Shown: positions 37,135 to 45,819, counted from the first letter of the stretch. The stretch: DNA of 46,317 nt from Bacteroidales bacterium (GCA_016714605.1 JADKDL010000029.1:1-46317), one strand, 5' to 3'. Program-made: numbers and translations. Notes: generated by a model from the sequence alone, not told the origin.

Positions 37135-37265
37135 ATACTTTTCTAAATATCAAAATTCTTATTAATACTGACAGGGTTTTTATAAGAACTTAATGAAGGT
37201 TATTTAGCTTAATATTTAAATGATAAAATCCATATTGTCAGTTTTATATAAAAATATTTTGAGGT

Positions 37266-38312
37266 TTATTGAGCAAAATACCTTTTCTTAAACCAAAATG
37301 CTAAATTAACCAAAGCAATCATCACTGGAACTTCTACCAGTGGACCAATAACTGCTGCGAATGCTTCGCCCGAATTGATTCCGAATATTGCAATGGCAAC
37401 TGCAATTGCCAACTCGAAGTTGTTGCTGGCTGCGGTGAATGAGAGGGTTGTTGACTGTTCATAGTTTGCACCGAATTTTTTACTCATAAAGAATGAAAGA
37501 ACAAACATCAACACAAAATAGATTGTTAATGGAATAGCAATACGAACAACATCTAACGGTATTTTTACGATATATTCGCCTTTAAGTGAAAACATTACAA
37601 CTATAGTGAACAGCAATGCAAAAAGCGTGAGCGGACTAATTTTCGGCACAAATCGGGTTTCGTACCATTGTTTGTCTTTTACACGCGTAAGGATGTATCG
37701 GGTTAGGAAGCCTAAAATAAATGGTATTCCGAGATATATAAATACGCTTTCACCAATTGCTCCAATGGTAATTTGCGAAACACTGTCGTTTACCGGTAAG
37801 CCAAACCAACCGGGCAATATAGCTATAAAGAAGTAAGCATATGCTGAGAAAAGTAAAACCTGAAATATAGAGTTAAAAGCCACCAATCCAGCAGCATATT
37901 GCGTATCGCCTTTTGCGAGGTCGTTCCACACAATCACCATTGCGATGCATCGTGCTAGTCCGATAAGGATTACGCCATACATGTAGTCGATGTTGAATTG
38001 CAGGAATATGATAGCAAGTAAGAACATCAAAATAGGGCCAATAACCCAGTTTTGCACCAATGAGAGCCCGAGGATTTTTGTGTTTTTAAAAACATCGCCC
38101 AGTTCTTCATATTTCACTTTTGCCAGTGGAGGATACATCATTACAATTAATCCAATAGCAATAGGAATATTGGTTGTTCCAGATGACAAACTATTCCAAA
38201 ATTTGGCAACTTGAGGTATTGCCCAACCCATAAATACACCCAATCCCATTGCGAGGAAAATCCAAAGAGTTAAGTATTGATCGAGAAATTTTAAACGTTT
38301 TTGAGATGGCAT
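37266..38312 (-). CDS. acr3: Arsenite efflux transporter, Acr3/ArsB-2 family
   Basis: The 348-residue protein has ten predicted membrane helices and the Acr3 core: YLTLWIFLAMGLGVFMGW at the start, the LIVMMYPPLAKVKY segment, and GLARCIAMVIVWNDLAKGD with the essential Cys122. It exports arsenite driven by the proton gradient. It is the last gene of the operon arsR-arsC-C_GCAxxG-arsM-acr3, 17 nt after arsM. Length is typical. Confidence 0.95.
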   Translation of the reverse strand: MPSQKRLKFLDQYLTLWIFLAMGLGVFMGWAIPQVAKFWNSLSSGTTNIPIAIGLIVMMYPPLAKVKYEELGDVFKNTKILGLSLVQNWVIGPILMFLLAIIFLQFNIDYMYGVILIGLARCIAMVIVWNDLAKGDTQYAAGLVAFNSIFQVLLFSAYAYFFIAILPGWFGLPVNDSVSQITIGAIGESVFIYLGIPFILGFLTRYILTRVKDKQWYETRFVPKISPLTLFALLFTIVVMFSLKGEYIVKIPLDVVRIAIPLTIYFVLMFVLSFFMSKKFGANYEQSTTLSFTAASNNFELAIAVAIAIFGINSGEAFAAVIGPLVEVPVMIALVNLAFWFKKRYFAQ

Positions 38313-38329
38313 ATTTTTAGGAATTAAGA

Positions 38330-39133
38330 TTATTTGTAACTAGAGACAGTAACACTAAAAATTCCAATTTCCCCACTTTTGAAACTTTCTATTTCAACTT
38401 GGGTAAGATAATTAGCAAGAATGTTTTCAGGTATTGCAATTTCTTTCTGTTTATGTACCGTAATATTTTCAAAACCTTGTTTTTCAATAATATTAAGATA
38501 TTCGTTAATATCTATTGCACCAGATACACAACCTGCATACATTTCGGCATCTTTGCGTAGTTTTTCGGGCAGTTCGCCTTTCAAAACCACATCAGAGACA
38601 CAAAAATGTCCGTTTGGTTTGAGAACTCTCAGTATTTGAGCAAAGGCTTTGTTCTTGTCGGGTACAAGGTTCAAAACGCAGTTGGAAACAACAACATCGA
38701 AGGTATTATCAGGCAAGGGCATTTCTTCAATATCGCCTTTTACAAATTCTACATTTGTAAAACCAAGTTTTTGAGCGTTTTTGTTGGCTTTAGAGAGCAT
38801 TGCATCGGTAAAATCCAAACCTGTTACTGAGCCTGTTTCACCTACAATTGCACGAACAACAAAGCAATCGTTTCCTGCTCCGCTACCTAAATCTAAAACC
38901 GCATCGCCAATTTTTATTCCTGCAAATTGCGTTGGTATTCCACAACCCAAACCTAAGTCAGCATCGGGGTTGTAGCCTGCAAGAGCATCATAATTTTCGC
39001 TAAAAATTGTATAATCAACACCCGAGCAACATGAAGTTGCACCACAACAAGAACTTTCATTTTGATGTTTTGATTGTTGAGCAATCTGTCCGTATTTTTC
39101 TTTTACAACCAGTTTTAAATCATTTGCTTCCAT
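38330..39133 (-). CDS. arsM: Arsenite S-adenosylmethionine methyltransferase ArsM
   Basis: The 267-residue protein has a Cys-rich N-terminus (SSCCGATSCC), the SAM site VLDLGSGAGNDCF, and the three conserved arsenic-binding cysteines of the family, Cys64 (GLGCGIP), Cys152 (SNCVLNL) and Cys202 (AGCVSGA). It methylates As(III) to mono-, di- and trimethyl forms in the cytoplasm. It overlaps the preceding C_GCAxxG gene by 14 nt, so translation is coupled, and is followed by acr3. The N-terminal CC pairs may also take part in metal binding. Confidence 0.93.
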   Translation of the reverse strand: MEANDLKLVVKEKYGQIAQQSKHQNESSCCGATSCCSGVDYTIFSENYDALAGYNPDADLGLGCGIPTQFAGIKIGDAVLDLGSGAGNDCFVVRAIVGETGSVTGLDFTDAMLSKANKNAQKLGFTNVEFVKGDIEEMPLPDNTFDVVVSNCVLNLVPDKNKAFAQILRVLKPNGHFCVSDVVLKGELPEKLRKDAEMYAGCVSGAIDINEYLNIIEKQGFENITVHKQKEIAIPENILANYLTQVEIESFKSGEIGIFSVTVSSYK

Positions 39134-39578
39134 CTTGAATATTTGTTAATTGTTCTAAAATTTGAACTGCACTCAAAACATATTTTTCACAACGTGTTTT
39201 AAACATATCTTGTTTAATAATTTCTTGATAGTCTGAAGGATTATTCATATCAAGACCATTAAGAAGTTCACGGCAATTAATGGTTTTGTGTTGTTCTTCA
39301 AATTTTTTAATAAACTCTACTGTTTTAGAATAAGTTTCTGTTTTCTTGCTATCAACATCGTTGAGAGCTTTTCCATATTCTAATCCTAACACCATTAAAG
39401 CTCCCGTCACTGCACCACATGTTAATTGCTGTCTACCCATACCCGCACCAAAGGCACATGCTATTTTTAGACTAGTATCTTCTGATAAACTATAGTTTAA
39501 TGCAAAAGGAGTTAAAACTGATTGAGAGCAGTTAAAACTATTTCTAAAATACTCAATCGCTTTTTCTGAATTGTTCAT
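39120..39578 (-). CDS. C_GCAxxG_C_C family redox-type protein
   Basis: The 152-residue protein carries the family pattern: a Cys in FNCSQSVL, IACAFGAGMGRQQLTCGAVTGALMVLG, a Cys in INCREL, and RCEKYV near the end, giving the C-GCAxxG-C-C order with the GCA motif as ACA here. The family is linked to redox or metal handling, and is often found with arsenic and selenium genes; no reaction is proven. Its ATG overlaps the arsC stop codon (TAATG), and its end overlaps arsM by 14 nt, so it is a full member of the ars operon. Confidence 0.88.
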   Translation of the reverse strand: MNNSEKAIEYFRNSFNCSQSVLTPFALNYSLSEDTSLKIACAFGAGMGRQQLTCGAVTGALMVLGLEYGKALNDVDSKKTETYSKTVEFIKKFEEQHKTINCRELLNGLDMNNPSDYQEIIKQDMFKTRCEKYVLSAVQILEQLTNIQDGSK

Positions 39579-40003
39579 TATAATTGAGGTTTAATTTGTT
39601 CTTCATAGAGCTTATAAAAACCAGCCTTAATTTCGTCTCTAACTCTTCTGAATTCGCTTATGATGAACTCTTCAGTACCTGTTACGTGGCTCGGATCATC
39701 GAAACCAATATGAAGGCGGTGTTTTACTTTGCCGATGAATGCCGGACAAGCTTCATTTGCTCCACCACAAACAGTTACAACGTAGTCCCATTCTTCACCT
39801 AGATATTTTTCTACTTGGTCGGATGTGTGATTACTAATATCAATACCTATTTCCTTCATTGCTGCCACCGCACCTGCATTGAGTTTCCCTGCCGCTTGTG
39901 TTCCTGCCGAGCAAACGGTCATTCTACTGTCGAAAGATTGCATAAAACCGTGTGCCATTTGGCTTCGGCAACTATTTCCTGTACATAAGATTAGAATTTT
40001 CAT
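39578..40003 (-). CDS. arsC: Arsenate reductase ArsC (low-molecular-weight phosphatase type)
   Basis: The 141-residue protein starts with the P-loop CTGNSCRSQMA, with nucleophile Cys7, then MKEIGIDISNHTSDQV and VVTVCGGANEACPAF, where the two Cys of the resolving pair lie, and the FDDPS acid loop. It reduces arsenate to arsenite by a thioredoxin- or glutaredoxin-linked Cys cascade. It follows arsR by 43 nt and shares TAATG with the next gene. The family is the ArsC of Gram-positive and Bacteroidota type. Confidence 0.95.
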   Translation of the reverse strand: MKILILCTGNSCRSQMAHGFMQSFDSRMTVCSAGTQAAGKLNAGAVAAMKEIGIDISNHTSDQVEKYLGEEWDYVVTVCGGANEACPAFIGKVKHRLHIGFDDPSHVTGTEEFIISEFRRVRDEIKAGFYKLYEEQIKPQL

Positions 40004-40046
40004 ATAATTAAATTTGAAGATTTGAAAATGTGTTAATTTGAAAATA

Positions 40047-40376
40047 TTAGCAAGAGCATTTTATTTGTGATGTTTCAATTTCAGAAAAAAAGAAATCAAA
40101 TGCTTGTTTGTATTTTGAGATTGTAGAGTTACAAAGACAGTAGTTCACTTTAAGACCATCAATTTCTCCTTTTATCAATCCAATTTTCTTAAGTTCTTTG
40201 AGATGTTGCGAGACTGTAGTTCTGCTCAAAGGAATATGATCTGATATATCGCCCGAAATGCAGGTATTGGATTCAGCAAGAAACTTGAGTATTGCAAGCC
40301 TGGCAGGGTGCGAAATTGCTTTGCCGAAATCTGCTAGTTCTTGAAGATCTTTTTCGAAATTATCTTTTTTTATCAT
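40047..40376 (-). CDS. arsR: ArsR-family arsenite-responsive repressor
   Basis: The 109-residue protein is a winged helix: LADFGKAISHPARLAILKFLAES, the recognition helix LSRTTVSQHLKELKK, and the wing KGEIDGLKVNYCLC. Cysteines in NTCISGD, NYCLC and the C-terminal CSC are candidates for As(III) binding, seen but not assigned. It represses its own operon until arsenite binds. I chose ATG 40376; a longer TTG start at 40397 would lie inside the operator and ahead of the expected transcription start. The gene heads the ars operon. Confidence 0.93.
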   Translation of the reverse strand: MIKKDNFEKDLQELADFGKAISHPARLAILKFLAESNTCISGDISDHIPLSRTTVSQHLKELKKIGLIKGEIDGLKVNYCLCNSTISKYKQAFDFFFSEIETSQIKCSC

Positions 40377-40385
40377 GGGTAATGT

Positions 40386-40411
40386 TTTATGTCGCAAACA
40401 TACGACATAAA
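40386..40411. promoter_or_regulatory. ArsR operator: perfect 9-bp inverted repeat around the -7 element
   Basis: TTTATGTCG (40386-40394) and CGACATAAA (40403-40411) are perfect inverted repeats. The 8 nt between them (40395-40402) read TATGTTTG on the minus strand, a full TAnnTTTG -7 element. Repressor bound here would cover the core promoter. Confidence 0.8.
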
Positions 40412-40426
40412 GATTAATTTCCCATA
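40395..40426 (-). promoter_or_regulatory. Promoter of the ars operon
   Basis: TATGTTTG (complement of 40395-40402), 20 nt, then TATG (complement of 40423-40426) in place of TTTG. Transcription should start near 40,388, about 12 nt before the arsR ATG. Confidence 0.6.
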
Positions 40427-40430
40427 ATAT

Positions 40431-40532
40431 TTATATTAAGTTATTGTTAAGATTTTGTTTTGATTGTTTTTTATTCCAAATAATAAAACTCATGCAGAAA
40501 CTTAAGAATGTAAACGCTGCAAAAATTAACAT
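40431..40532 (-). CDS. Possible 33-residue single-helix membrane peptide
   Basis: Between nadB and arsR the minus strand has an ORF from ATG 40532 to TAA at 40431. It begins MLIFAAFTFLSFCMSFIIW, a clear membrane helix, and ends in a short Lys/Gln/Asn tail. A stop lies in frame just upstream, so the ORF is closed. It is 55 nt after the end of nadB and could be in its transcript. No ribosome site is evident, so this is weak. Confidence 0.28.
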   Translation of the reverse strand: MLIFAAFTFLSFCMSFIIWNKKQSKQNLNNNLI

Positions 40533-40587
40533 AATTATATTGAAAGAATATGAGGCTTATAAAATCCAATTTCTCATTTTGAATTTG

Positions 40588-42141
40588 CTATGACTGGTTC
40601 ATATAGTGCAAACCAATACTTTCTTTTCTTGAATAAGCATGTTTAATAACTAGATATCCAACATTTATAAGATTACGCAATTCGCACAGCGGTTGAGAAA
40701 GCGTAGTAGCTTTATAGAGTGCTTCGGTTTCGTTGTAGATAGTCCAAAGCCTATCGTAAGCACGTTTAAGACGCACTTCGCTGCGAACTATGCCAACATA
40801 AACGCTCATAATTTGTTGCACTTCTTTGAGACTCTGCGTTATAAGAACCAACTCTTCAGGTTTTGAAGTACCTTCATCGTTCCAGTCTGGTATTGAAGAG
40901 TTTAGAGTTATTGATTCTATATTTTTTATTGCATCTTGAAAAGCCCAGTCAGCATAAACAAGTGCCTCAAGCAAACTATTAGAAGCTAATCTGTTGGCAC
41001 CGTGCAGTCCGGTATAAGTAGTTTCTCCAGCTGCATATAAGTTCCTTACGGATGTACGAGCATTCGTATCAACTTTAATTCCTCCACACATATAATGCGC
41101 AGCAGGCGTTACCGGAATTGGATCTTTGGTAAAATCAATATTTAAAGAGAGACATTTCTGATAAATATTTGGAAAATGATCAATAAGAGCTTTCGATTCT
41201 AAATGTGTACAGTCAAGCAGAACATAATCATCGCCACGGGTTTTTATCTCATTATCAATAGCCCTAGCAACAATATCGCGAGGAGCAAGGCAGCCCCGAG
41301 GGTCGTATTTGAGCATAAATTCACAACCATCAATTGTTTTGAGAACTGCACCATAACCCCGCATAGCTTCAGTTATAAGGAAAGCCGGTTTTTCTCCCGG
41401 ATTGTAAAGAGCAGTAGGGTGAAACTGTACAAATTCCATATTATCTACAATACCTTTAGCTCTATACATCATAGCAATACCATCGCCCGATGCAGAGATT
41501 GGATTGGTAGTGTTAAGATATAAATTTCCTGCACCTCCGGTTGCAATGAAAGTAATTTTCGATAAGAATGTTTTTACAGCCCCAGTGTTTAAGTCTAAAG
41601 CATAAGCACCATAACATTCTATGTCGTTATTGTGTCTTTTTACTATTTTTCCGGTATGATGTTGCGTTATAAGATCTACAGCAAAATGATGTTCTAGAAC
41701 GGTTATATTTTTATTATTTTTTATTTTTTCAGACAGAGCTCTTTGTATTTCAAAACCTGTATTATCTTTATGATGCAGAATACGGTGTTCAGAATGACCG
41801 CCTTCTTTGGCCAAATCAAAATCGCCAGATGCTTTTTTGTCAAAATTAGCTCCCCAACTTATCAGTTCGTCAATGCAAGTAGGAGCGTGAGAAATTATTT
41901 TTCTTACAACATCCTCTTCACACAAACCGGCTCCGGCTATCATTGTGTCATTTATATGTTTTTCAAAATCGTCATTGCCAGTTATTACTGCAGCTATGCC
42001 ACCCTGCGCATATACAGTATTACTATCGTTCAAGTTGGCTTTGGTAATAATTGTTACTTTACCATAAGCTGATGCTTTTATTGCAATGGAAAGTCCGGCT
42101 AATCCTGAGCCAATTATCAAAAAATCTGATTTGTTGTTCAT
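40588..42141 (-). CDS. nadB: L-aspartate oxidase
   Basis: The 517-residue flavoprotein starts with the FAD-binding GSGLAGLSIAIKA, has GGIAAVI, HRILHHKDNTG and HGANRLASNSLLEALVYA, and the typical C-terminal helical domain with RLKRAYDRL. It oxidises L-aspartate to iminoaspartate, the first step of NAD synthesis, in the cytoplasm; nadA and nadC are not in the window. It is transcribed away from the DEAD-box helicase region. A -7 candidate (TACGTTTG, minus strand, 42190-42197) lies upstream. Length is normal. Confidence 0.96.
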   Translation of the reverse strand: MNNKSDFLIIGSGLAGLSIAIKASAYGKVTIITKANLNDSNTVYAQGGIAAVITGNDDFEKHINDTMIAGAGLCEEDVVRKIISHAPTCIDELISWGANFDKKASGDFDLAKEGGHSEHRILHHKDNTGFEIQRALSEKIKNNKNITVLEHHFAVDLITQHHTGKIVKRHNNDIECYGAYALDLNTGAVKTFLSKITFIATGGAGNLYLNTTNPISASGDGIAMMYRAKGIVDNMEFVQFHPTALYNPGEKPAFLITEAMRGYGAVLKTIDGCEFMLKYDPRGCLAPRDIVARAIDNEIKTRGDDYVLLDCTHLESKALIDHFPNIYQKCLSLNIDFTKDPIPVTPAAHYMCGGIKVDTNARTSVRNLYAAGETTYTGLHGANRLASNSLLEALVYADWAFQDAIKNIESITLNSSIPDWNDEGTSKPEELVLITQSLKEVQQIMSVYVGIVRSEVRLKRAYDRLWTIYNETEALYKATTLSQPLCELRNLINVGYLVIKHAYSRKESIGLHYMNQS

Positions 42142-42189
42142 GATATTATTTAAAGATTTTATTCAAGGAGCAAAATTTTCGGATGAGTG

Positions 42190-42197
42190 CAAACGTA
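42190..42197 (-). promoter_or_regulatory. Possible -7 element (TACGTTTG) of nadB
   Basis: Fits TAnnTTTG on the minus strand, 48 nt before the nadB ATG. The -33 box is not clear. Confidence 0.45.
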
Positions 42198-42304
42198 GTT
42201 TGTTGAAGATTTCGCATGTATGAATATTAAAGGCAAAATTAATGTTTTTTAAAATTTAATTAATATATTCTTTAAACATTTTATAATACATAGTGTAAGT
42301 TTTA

Positions 42305-42440
42305 ATTTATATATCAACGTCATTTTGTTAAACAAATGAAAAATTCTTTTGTTTTTTGTTTACTTTCGACTTTAGAGTCCGTTTATGGAGCGGAGTCGAA
42401 GCTAGTATTTACTAACTAAATGACATTGATTTATATATCC
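42305..42440. repeat. Palindromic intergenic element (nested inverted repeats)
   Basis: Outer arms of about 25 nt (TTTATATATCAACGTCATTT at 42306 onward and its imperfect inverse ending near 42437) enclose an inner imperfect hairpin TTCGACTTTAGAGTCCG (42365-42381) with CGGAGTCGAA (42391-42400). The core TTCGACTCCGCTC on the minus strand resembles intergenic repeats I recall from Bacteroidota. It has no coding potential. It may be a MITE-like or REP-like element; only one copy is in this window. Confidence 0.55.
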
Positions 42441-42512
42441 TTAAATATAGAGTTAAATTTAATGGTGATGTATTTCTATTTCATAACAAATATACTGGTT
42501 CAAACATAACAA

Positions 42513-42547
42513 TAAAAAACCTTTGACAGTAATTGCCAAAGGTTTTT
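42513..42547 (-). terminator. Terminator after the DEAD-box helicase gene
   Basis: AAAACCTTTG pairs with CAAAGGTTTT, with A and T flanks, about 40 nt past the gene end. Confidence 0.82.
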
Positions 42548-42585
42548 GATATGCCTTTATTATAAAGAAAATCAATTTCTCTTAA

Positions 42586-44342
42586 TTAATACGTTTTTCT
42601 TTTTTTGTAGTCGCCACCACCACCGCCACTGTATGTTTTGCGGTCGCGATCGTCTCTTTTAAATTTATCTCTTGGAGCTCTGTCTCTACTACCAAAATCT
42701 CTAGAACGCTCTCTTTCTCTTGGGCGTTCTTTTCTTTCTTCACCAGCTTTAATTTCAACAACCAAGGTCTTCCTTGGTATTCCAAGTCATTCAGTATATT
42801 TACTGCCTCTTGAGCTTGATTTTTATCAACTTCGAAGAAAGTGAAAGTTTTAAGTATTTCAATTTTACCTATAGTAATTTCTTTCATTCCCGGTACATCA
42901 TTCAATAATTCAAGAAGTTTACCCTTATTCAAAGAGTCTTTCACTCCAATATTAATGAATAATTTAGCTAAATTAGCATTACTTACGCCTCTGCTTGATC
43001 TTGAATCGCCATTATCAGAAACATTAATATCTTCAGTGTTTTTATAATAGTCATGGAATCTATTAAATTCTACGGCAATAAGTTTTTTAATGATTTCTTC
43101 TTTGGTTAAATCTTCCAGTTTTTTCATAACCGGAGGTAGATAATCATCAATATCAACATCATTAACAACTGTTTGTTCAAGTTTTTCAACTAAGTGAAAC
43201 AATTGTTTTTCGCAGATTTCTCTACCATCAGGAATTGTTTTGTATTCAAATTGTCTGCCTAATTTCTTTTCAATTTCTCTGATTTTACCCTTTTCTCTTG
43301 AATTGATTATAGCAATTGAAACACCATTTTTTCCTGCTCTACCAGTTCTACCGCTACGGTGGGTATAAGCTTCAATATCATCGGGTAAGTTGAAATTGAT
43401 AACGTGAGTAAGACTGTTTACATCTAGACCTCTAGCAGCCACATCGGTAGCTACTAAAATCTGAAGCGACTTTTGTCTAAAACGAGCCATTACCATATCT
43501 CTTTGTGCTTGCGACAAATCTCCGTGAAGTGCATCAGCATTATAGCCATCTTCAATAAGTCTATCAGCTACTTCTTTCGTTTCCATTCTGGTACGACAGA
43601 AAACTAAGCCATAGATATTTGGATTTATATCTACAACTCTCTTAAGTGCAAGGTATCTGTGTTTAGGAGAAACCATGTAATAATAATGATTTACAGTATC
43701 GGCACCTGCATTTTTCTTACCTGCAGATATCTCGAGAGGATCTGACATATACTTTTTGGTAATCATTGAAATTTCTTTAGGCATGGTAGCCGAGAAAAGC
43801 AATGTTTGTTTACCTTCAGGTACACTTTTCAGAATCTCATCAAGCTCTTCTTTGAAACCCATATTCAACATTTCATCGGCTTCATCTAAAACGAGCCATT
43901 TAATGTTCGATAAGTCTAGCTTTCTTCTTCTGATAAGGTCATTTACTCTACCGGGGGTTCCCGCTATTATTTGAGCCCCTTTTTGTAGTGCCTTTATTTG
44001 TAGTTCAATATTAGCTCCTCCATAAATTGCTAAAGGAGAAAGACCATCTACGTATTTGGAAAATTTAATAACATCGTTTGCTACCTGTATACATAATTCT
44101 CTTGTAGGACATAGTATTAGGGCTTGTGGCACTCTTGATGATACATTTACTTGTTCAACAATTGGTAAACTAAATGCTGCTGTTTTACCTGTTCCTGTTT
44201 GAGCTAATCCGATTAAATCTCTTTTTGTTGATAATAAATGTGATATTGTTTTTTCCTGAATAGGAGTAGGATTTTCGAATCCTAAATCCGAAATTGCCCG
44301 GAGTATATTCTTATTGAGTCCGGTCTCTTCAAATGTTTGCAT
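42586..44342 (-). CDS. DEAD-box RNA helicase (DeaD/CsdA-like), C-terminal tail frameshifted
   Basis: The protein has the DEAD-box motifs in order: PTPIQ (Q motif), AQTGTGKT, PTRELC, VLDEADEML, SATMP, ATDVAARGLDV and HRSGRTGRAG. A helical linker and a DbpA-type RNA-binding domain (about residues 455-540, NLAKLFINIGVKDSLNKGKLLELLNDVPGMKEITIG) follow. As written, the last 45 residues (42582 end) are atypical text; adding one base near 42,765-42,775 gives a normal ending KAGEERKERPRERERSRDFGS...GGGGGDYKKRKTY with stop at 42586. It unwinds RNA, in ribosome assembly or cold growth. About 585 residues after repair. Confidence 0.92.
42762..42776 (-). other. Frameshift site in the DEAD-box gene, before its basic tail
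   Basis: Between YQGR and the tail, one extra base (for example A in GGAAGACC) turns PWLLKLKLVKKEK into TLVVEIKAGEERKERPRER, a usual RNA-binding end. Confidence 0.65.
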
Positions 44343-44692
44343 GAAATTATTTTAAAATTTCTGCAAATGTACACTTAGTTTTTTGTTTTAAAATTTTTTT
44401 AATGCTTTTTTATCCTATATTGGGTATATTTTCGTATAGTAATATTATGTTATTTATGAAATAGATATACCGTGATTTGAAAGATATTAGAAATTTTGAG
44501 AAGTATTATGATTGTCATTTTTTATGATGATTTTGATTATTGAAAAATGGGAGGGGAGAGACTTATTTATTAGACAAAATTCACTTGAATTAATGTTGTT
44601 TTAGTGAATAATAATAATTCATAAAACATAAAAAAAATTAATTATATTTCATTATTATTGTATGTGAAAAGAAAATTATCGCATAAATTACA
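44343..44692. other. Intergenic region of 350 nt between divergent genes
   Basis: AT-rich. It holds a -7-like TACATTTG on the minus strand (44364-44371) for the helicase gene. I see no ORF or RNA gene. A short inverted repeat (ATTCAC/GTGAAT) lies near 44,580-44,610. Confidence 0.5.
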
Positions 44693-45793
44693 GTGAAACA
44701 TATTCCATCGGTTAAGTTATTGTTATTGTTTATTTTGCCTGTACTCTATTCTTCAGTCGCAGAAAGTTTTGATACAGAACTCTTGCTCTATTCTCTAAAA
44801 ATTGGCGACACGTCTACCTATCAATCCGATTGCAAAAATGAAGGGTCTGGGTATATTGGTGCTTCAAATGGTACTTGCCAGATAACTACATCGGTCATTC
44901 AGATACCCGGAGATTCTATAAAACATAAAAAAGTTGATATCCCTGTTTCATTTCAAATATTTATTGATGGTGTGGTAAGCACACAAGATTTATTTTCGGT
45001 TTACTATGGAATAAATGGGGTTTATACCCTTCTTTGGGAACGAAAAGGATCCGATTTACTTTCTATAGCAATTAATCCGATGCAGAATTGCATTATTTCA
45101 AGCATAAAACCCGGTAGCGATTTAGATTTTAAAATCGAAGCACATTCGTCAAGCTCTGATACCAAAATAGGTATAAAAGAATTTTTTAAGGTTGGATATC
45201 CTGTTGTTTCAGGAACAAATACTAAATTCTCAACTAATTCAAAATTTGTTTTTAAAAATTTAAGTACAAAAGTGGATGGCAATTCTGTAAATGTTGAATG
45301 GTCGTGTATTTTAGATTGTAAGACTTATTTTATAATAGAAAAAAGTAGAGATGGAATTTCATACACCAATATTGGGAAAGTAAATGCAAATGCTCAGAGT
45401 ACTTCCTTGCTGCAATTTTCTTTCACCGACACTTCTAAATTTGTATCTAAAGTGGTGTATTACAGAATAAAAAGAAATCTAAAGCAAAATGTTTTTGCAT
45501 ATTCAGAGGTTATCGCATTTAATGGAACCCAGTTTGCAAATTTAAACCCTAAAGATAAACCATGCTTGGGTAAATGTGATATCGTTATAAATTCTTCTAA
45601 CATGGAAGATGTCTATATTACTGTTTATGATGTTTTTGGTAATGTAGTAAAGACGAAATTTGAATCGGTACAGAACGATAAAAAAGAAGAGTTAAGAGTA
45701 AATAAAGACAACTATTTGCAACCGGTTTTTTATATTAAGAGAATAGATACCGGCAAGGAAATAATTGATATATCTGAAGGTAACCCAAAATAA
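44693..45793 (+). CDS. Secreted protein of unknown function with fibronectin-like domain
   Basis: A GTG start at 44693 is chosen: a stop lies 9 nt upstream in frame and the signal peptide follows at once (VKLLLLFILPVLYSS). The 366-residue protein has an N-terminal beta region with ASNGTCQITTSVIQIPG, then around residue 200-285 a segment like those before T9SS tails in other Bacteroidota: VNVEWSCILDCKTYFIIEKSRDGISYTNIGKVNAN and KVVYYRIKRN. The last 80 residues (VYITVYDVFGNVVKTKFES) look like a degenerate sorting tail but lack the final GxYxLxI motif. Export is likely; the target location is uncertain. It is 26 nt from the next gene. Confidence 0.7.
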   Translation: MKHIPSVKLLLLFILPVLYSSVAESFDTELLLYSLKIGDTSTYQSDCKNEGSGYIGASNGTCQITTSVIQIPGDSIKHKKVDIPVSFQIFIDGVVSTQDLFSVYYGINGVYTLLWERKGSDLLSIAINPMQNCIISSIKPGSDLDFKIEAHSSSSDTKIGIKEFFKVGYPVVSGTNTKFSTNSKFVFKNLSTKVDGNSVNVEWSCILDCKTYFIIEKSRDGISYTNIGKVNANAQSTSLLQFSFTDTSKFVSKVVYYRIKRNLKQNVFAYSEVIAFNGTQFANLNPKDKPCLGKCDIVINSSNMEDVYITVYDVFGNVVKTKFESVQNDKKEELRVNKDNYLQPVFYIKRIDTGKEIIDISEGNPK

Positions 45794-45819
45794 ATCTGTT
45801 ATAAACCAACCACTCATTT

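Noticed and set aside
37135..37265. Possible hairpin (ACTGACAG with TGTCAGT) downstream of the zinc-ribbon gene
   Set aside because: The arms are about 60 nt apart and only 7-8 nt long, with no T run; not convincing as a terminator.
40377..40397. TTG start giving a longer ArsR
   Set aside because: It lies in the operator and ahead of the expected transcription start; ATG 40376 fits the family length.
44693..45793. T9SS type A tail on the secreted protein
   Set aside because: The C-terminal 80 residues resemble the start of such a tail but lack the closing GxYxLxI motif, so I did not call it.
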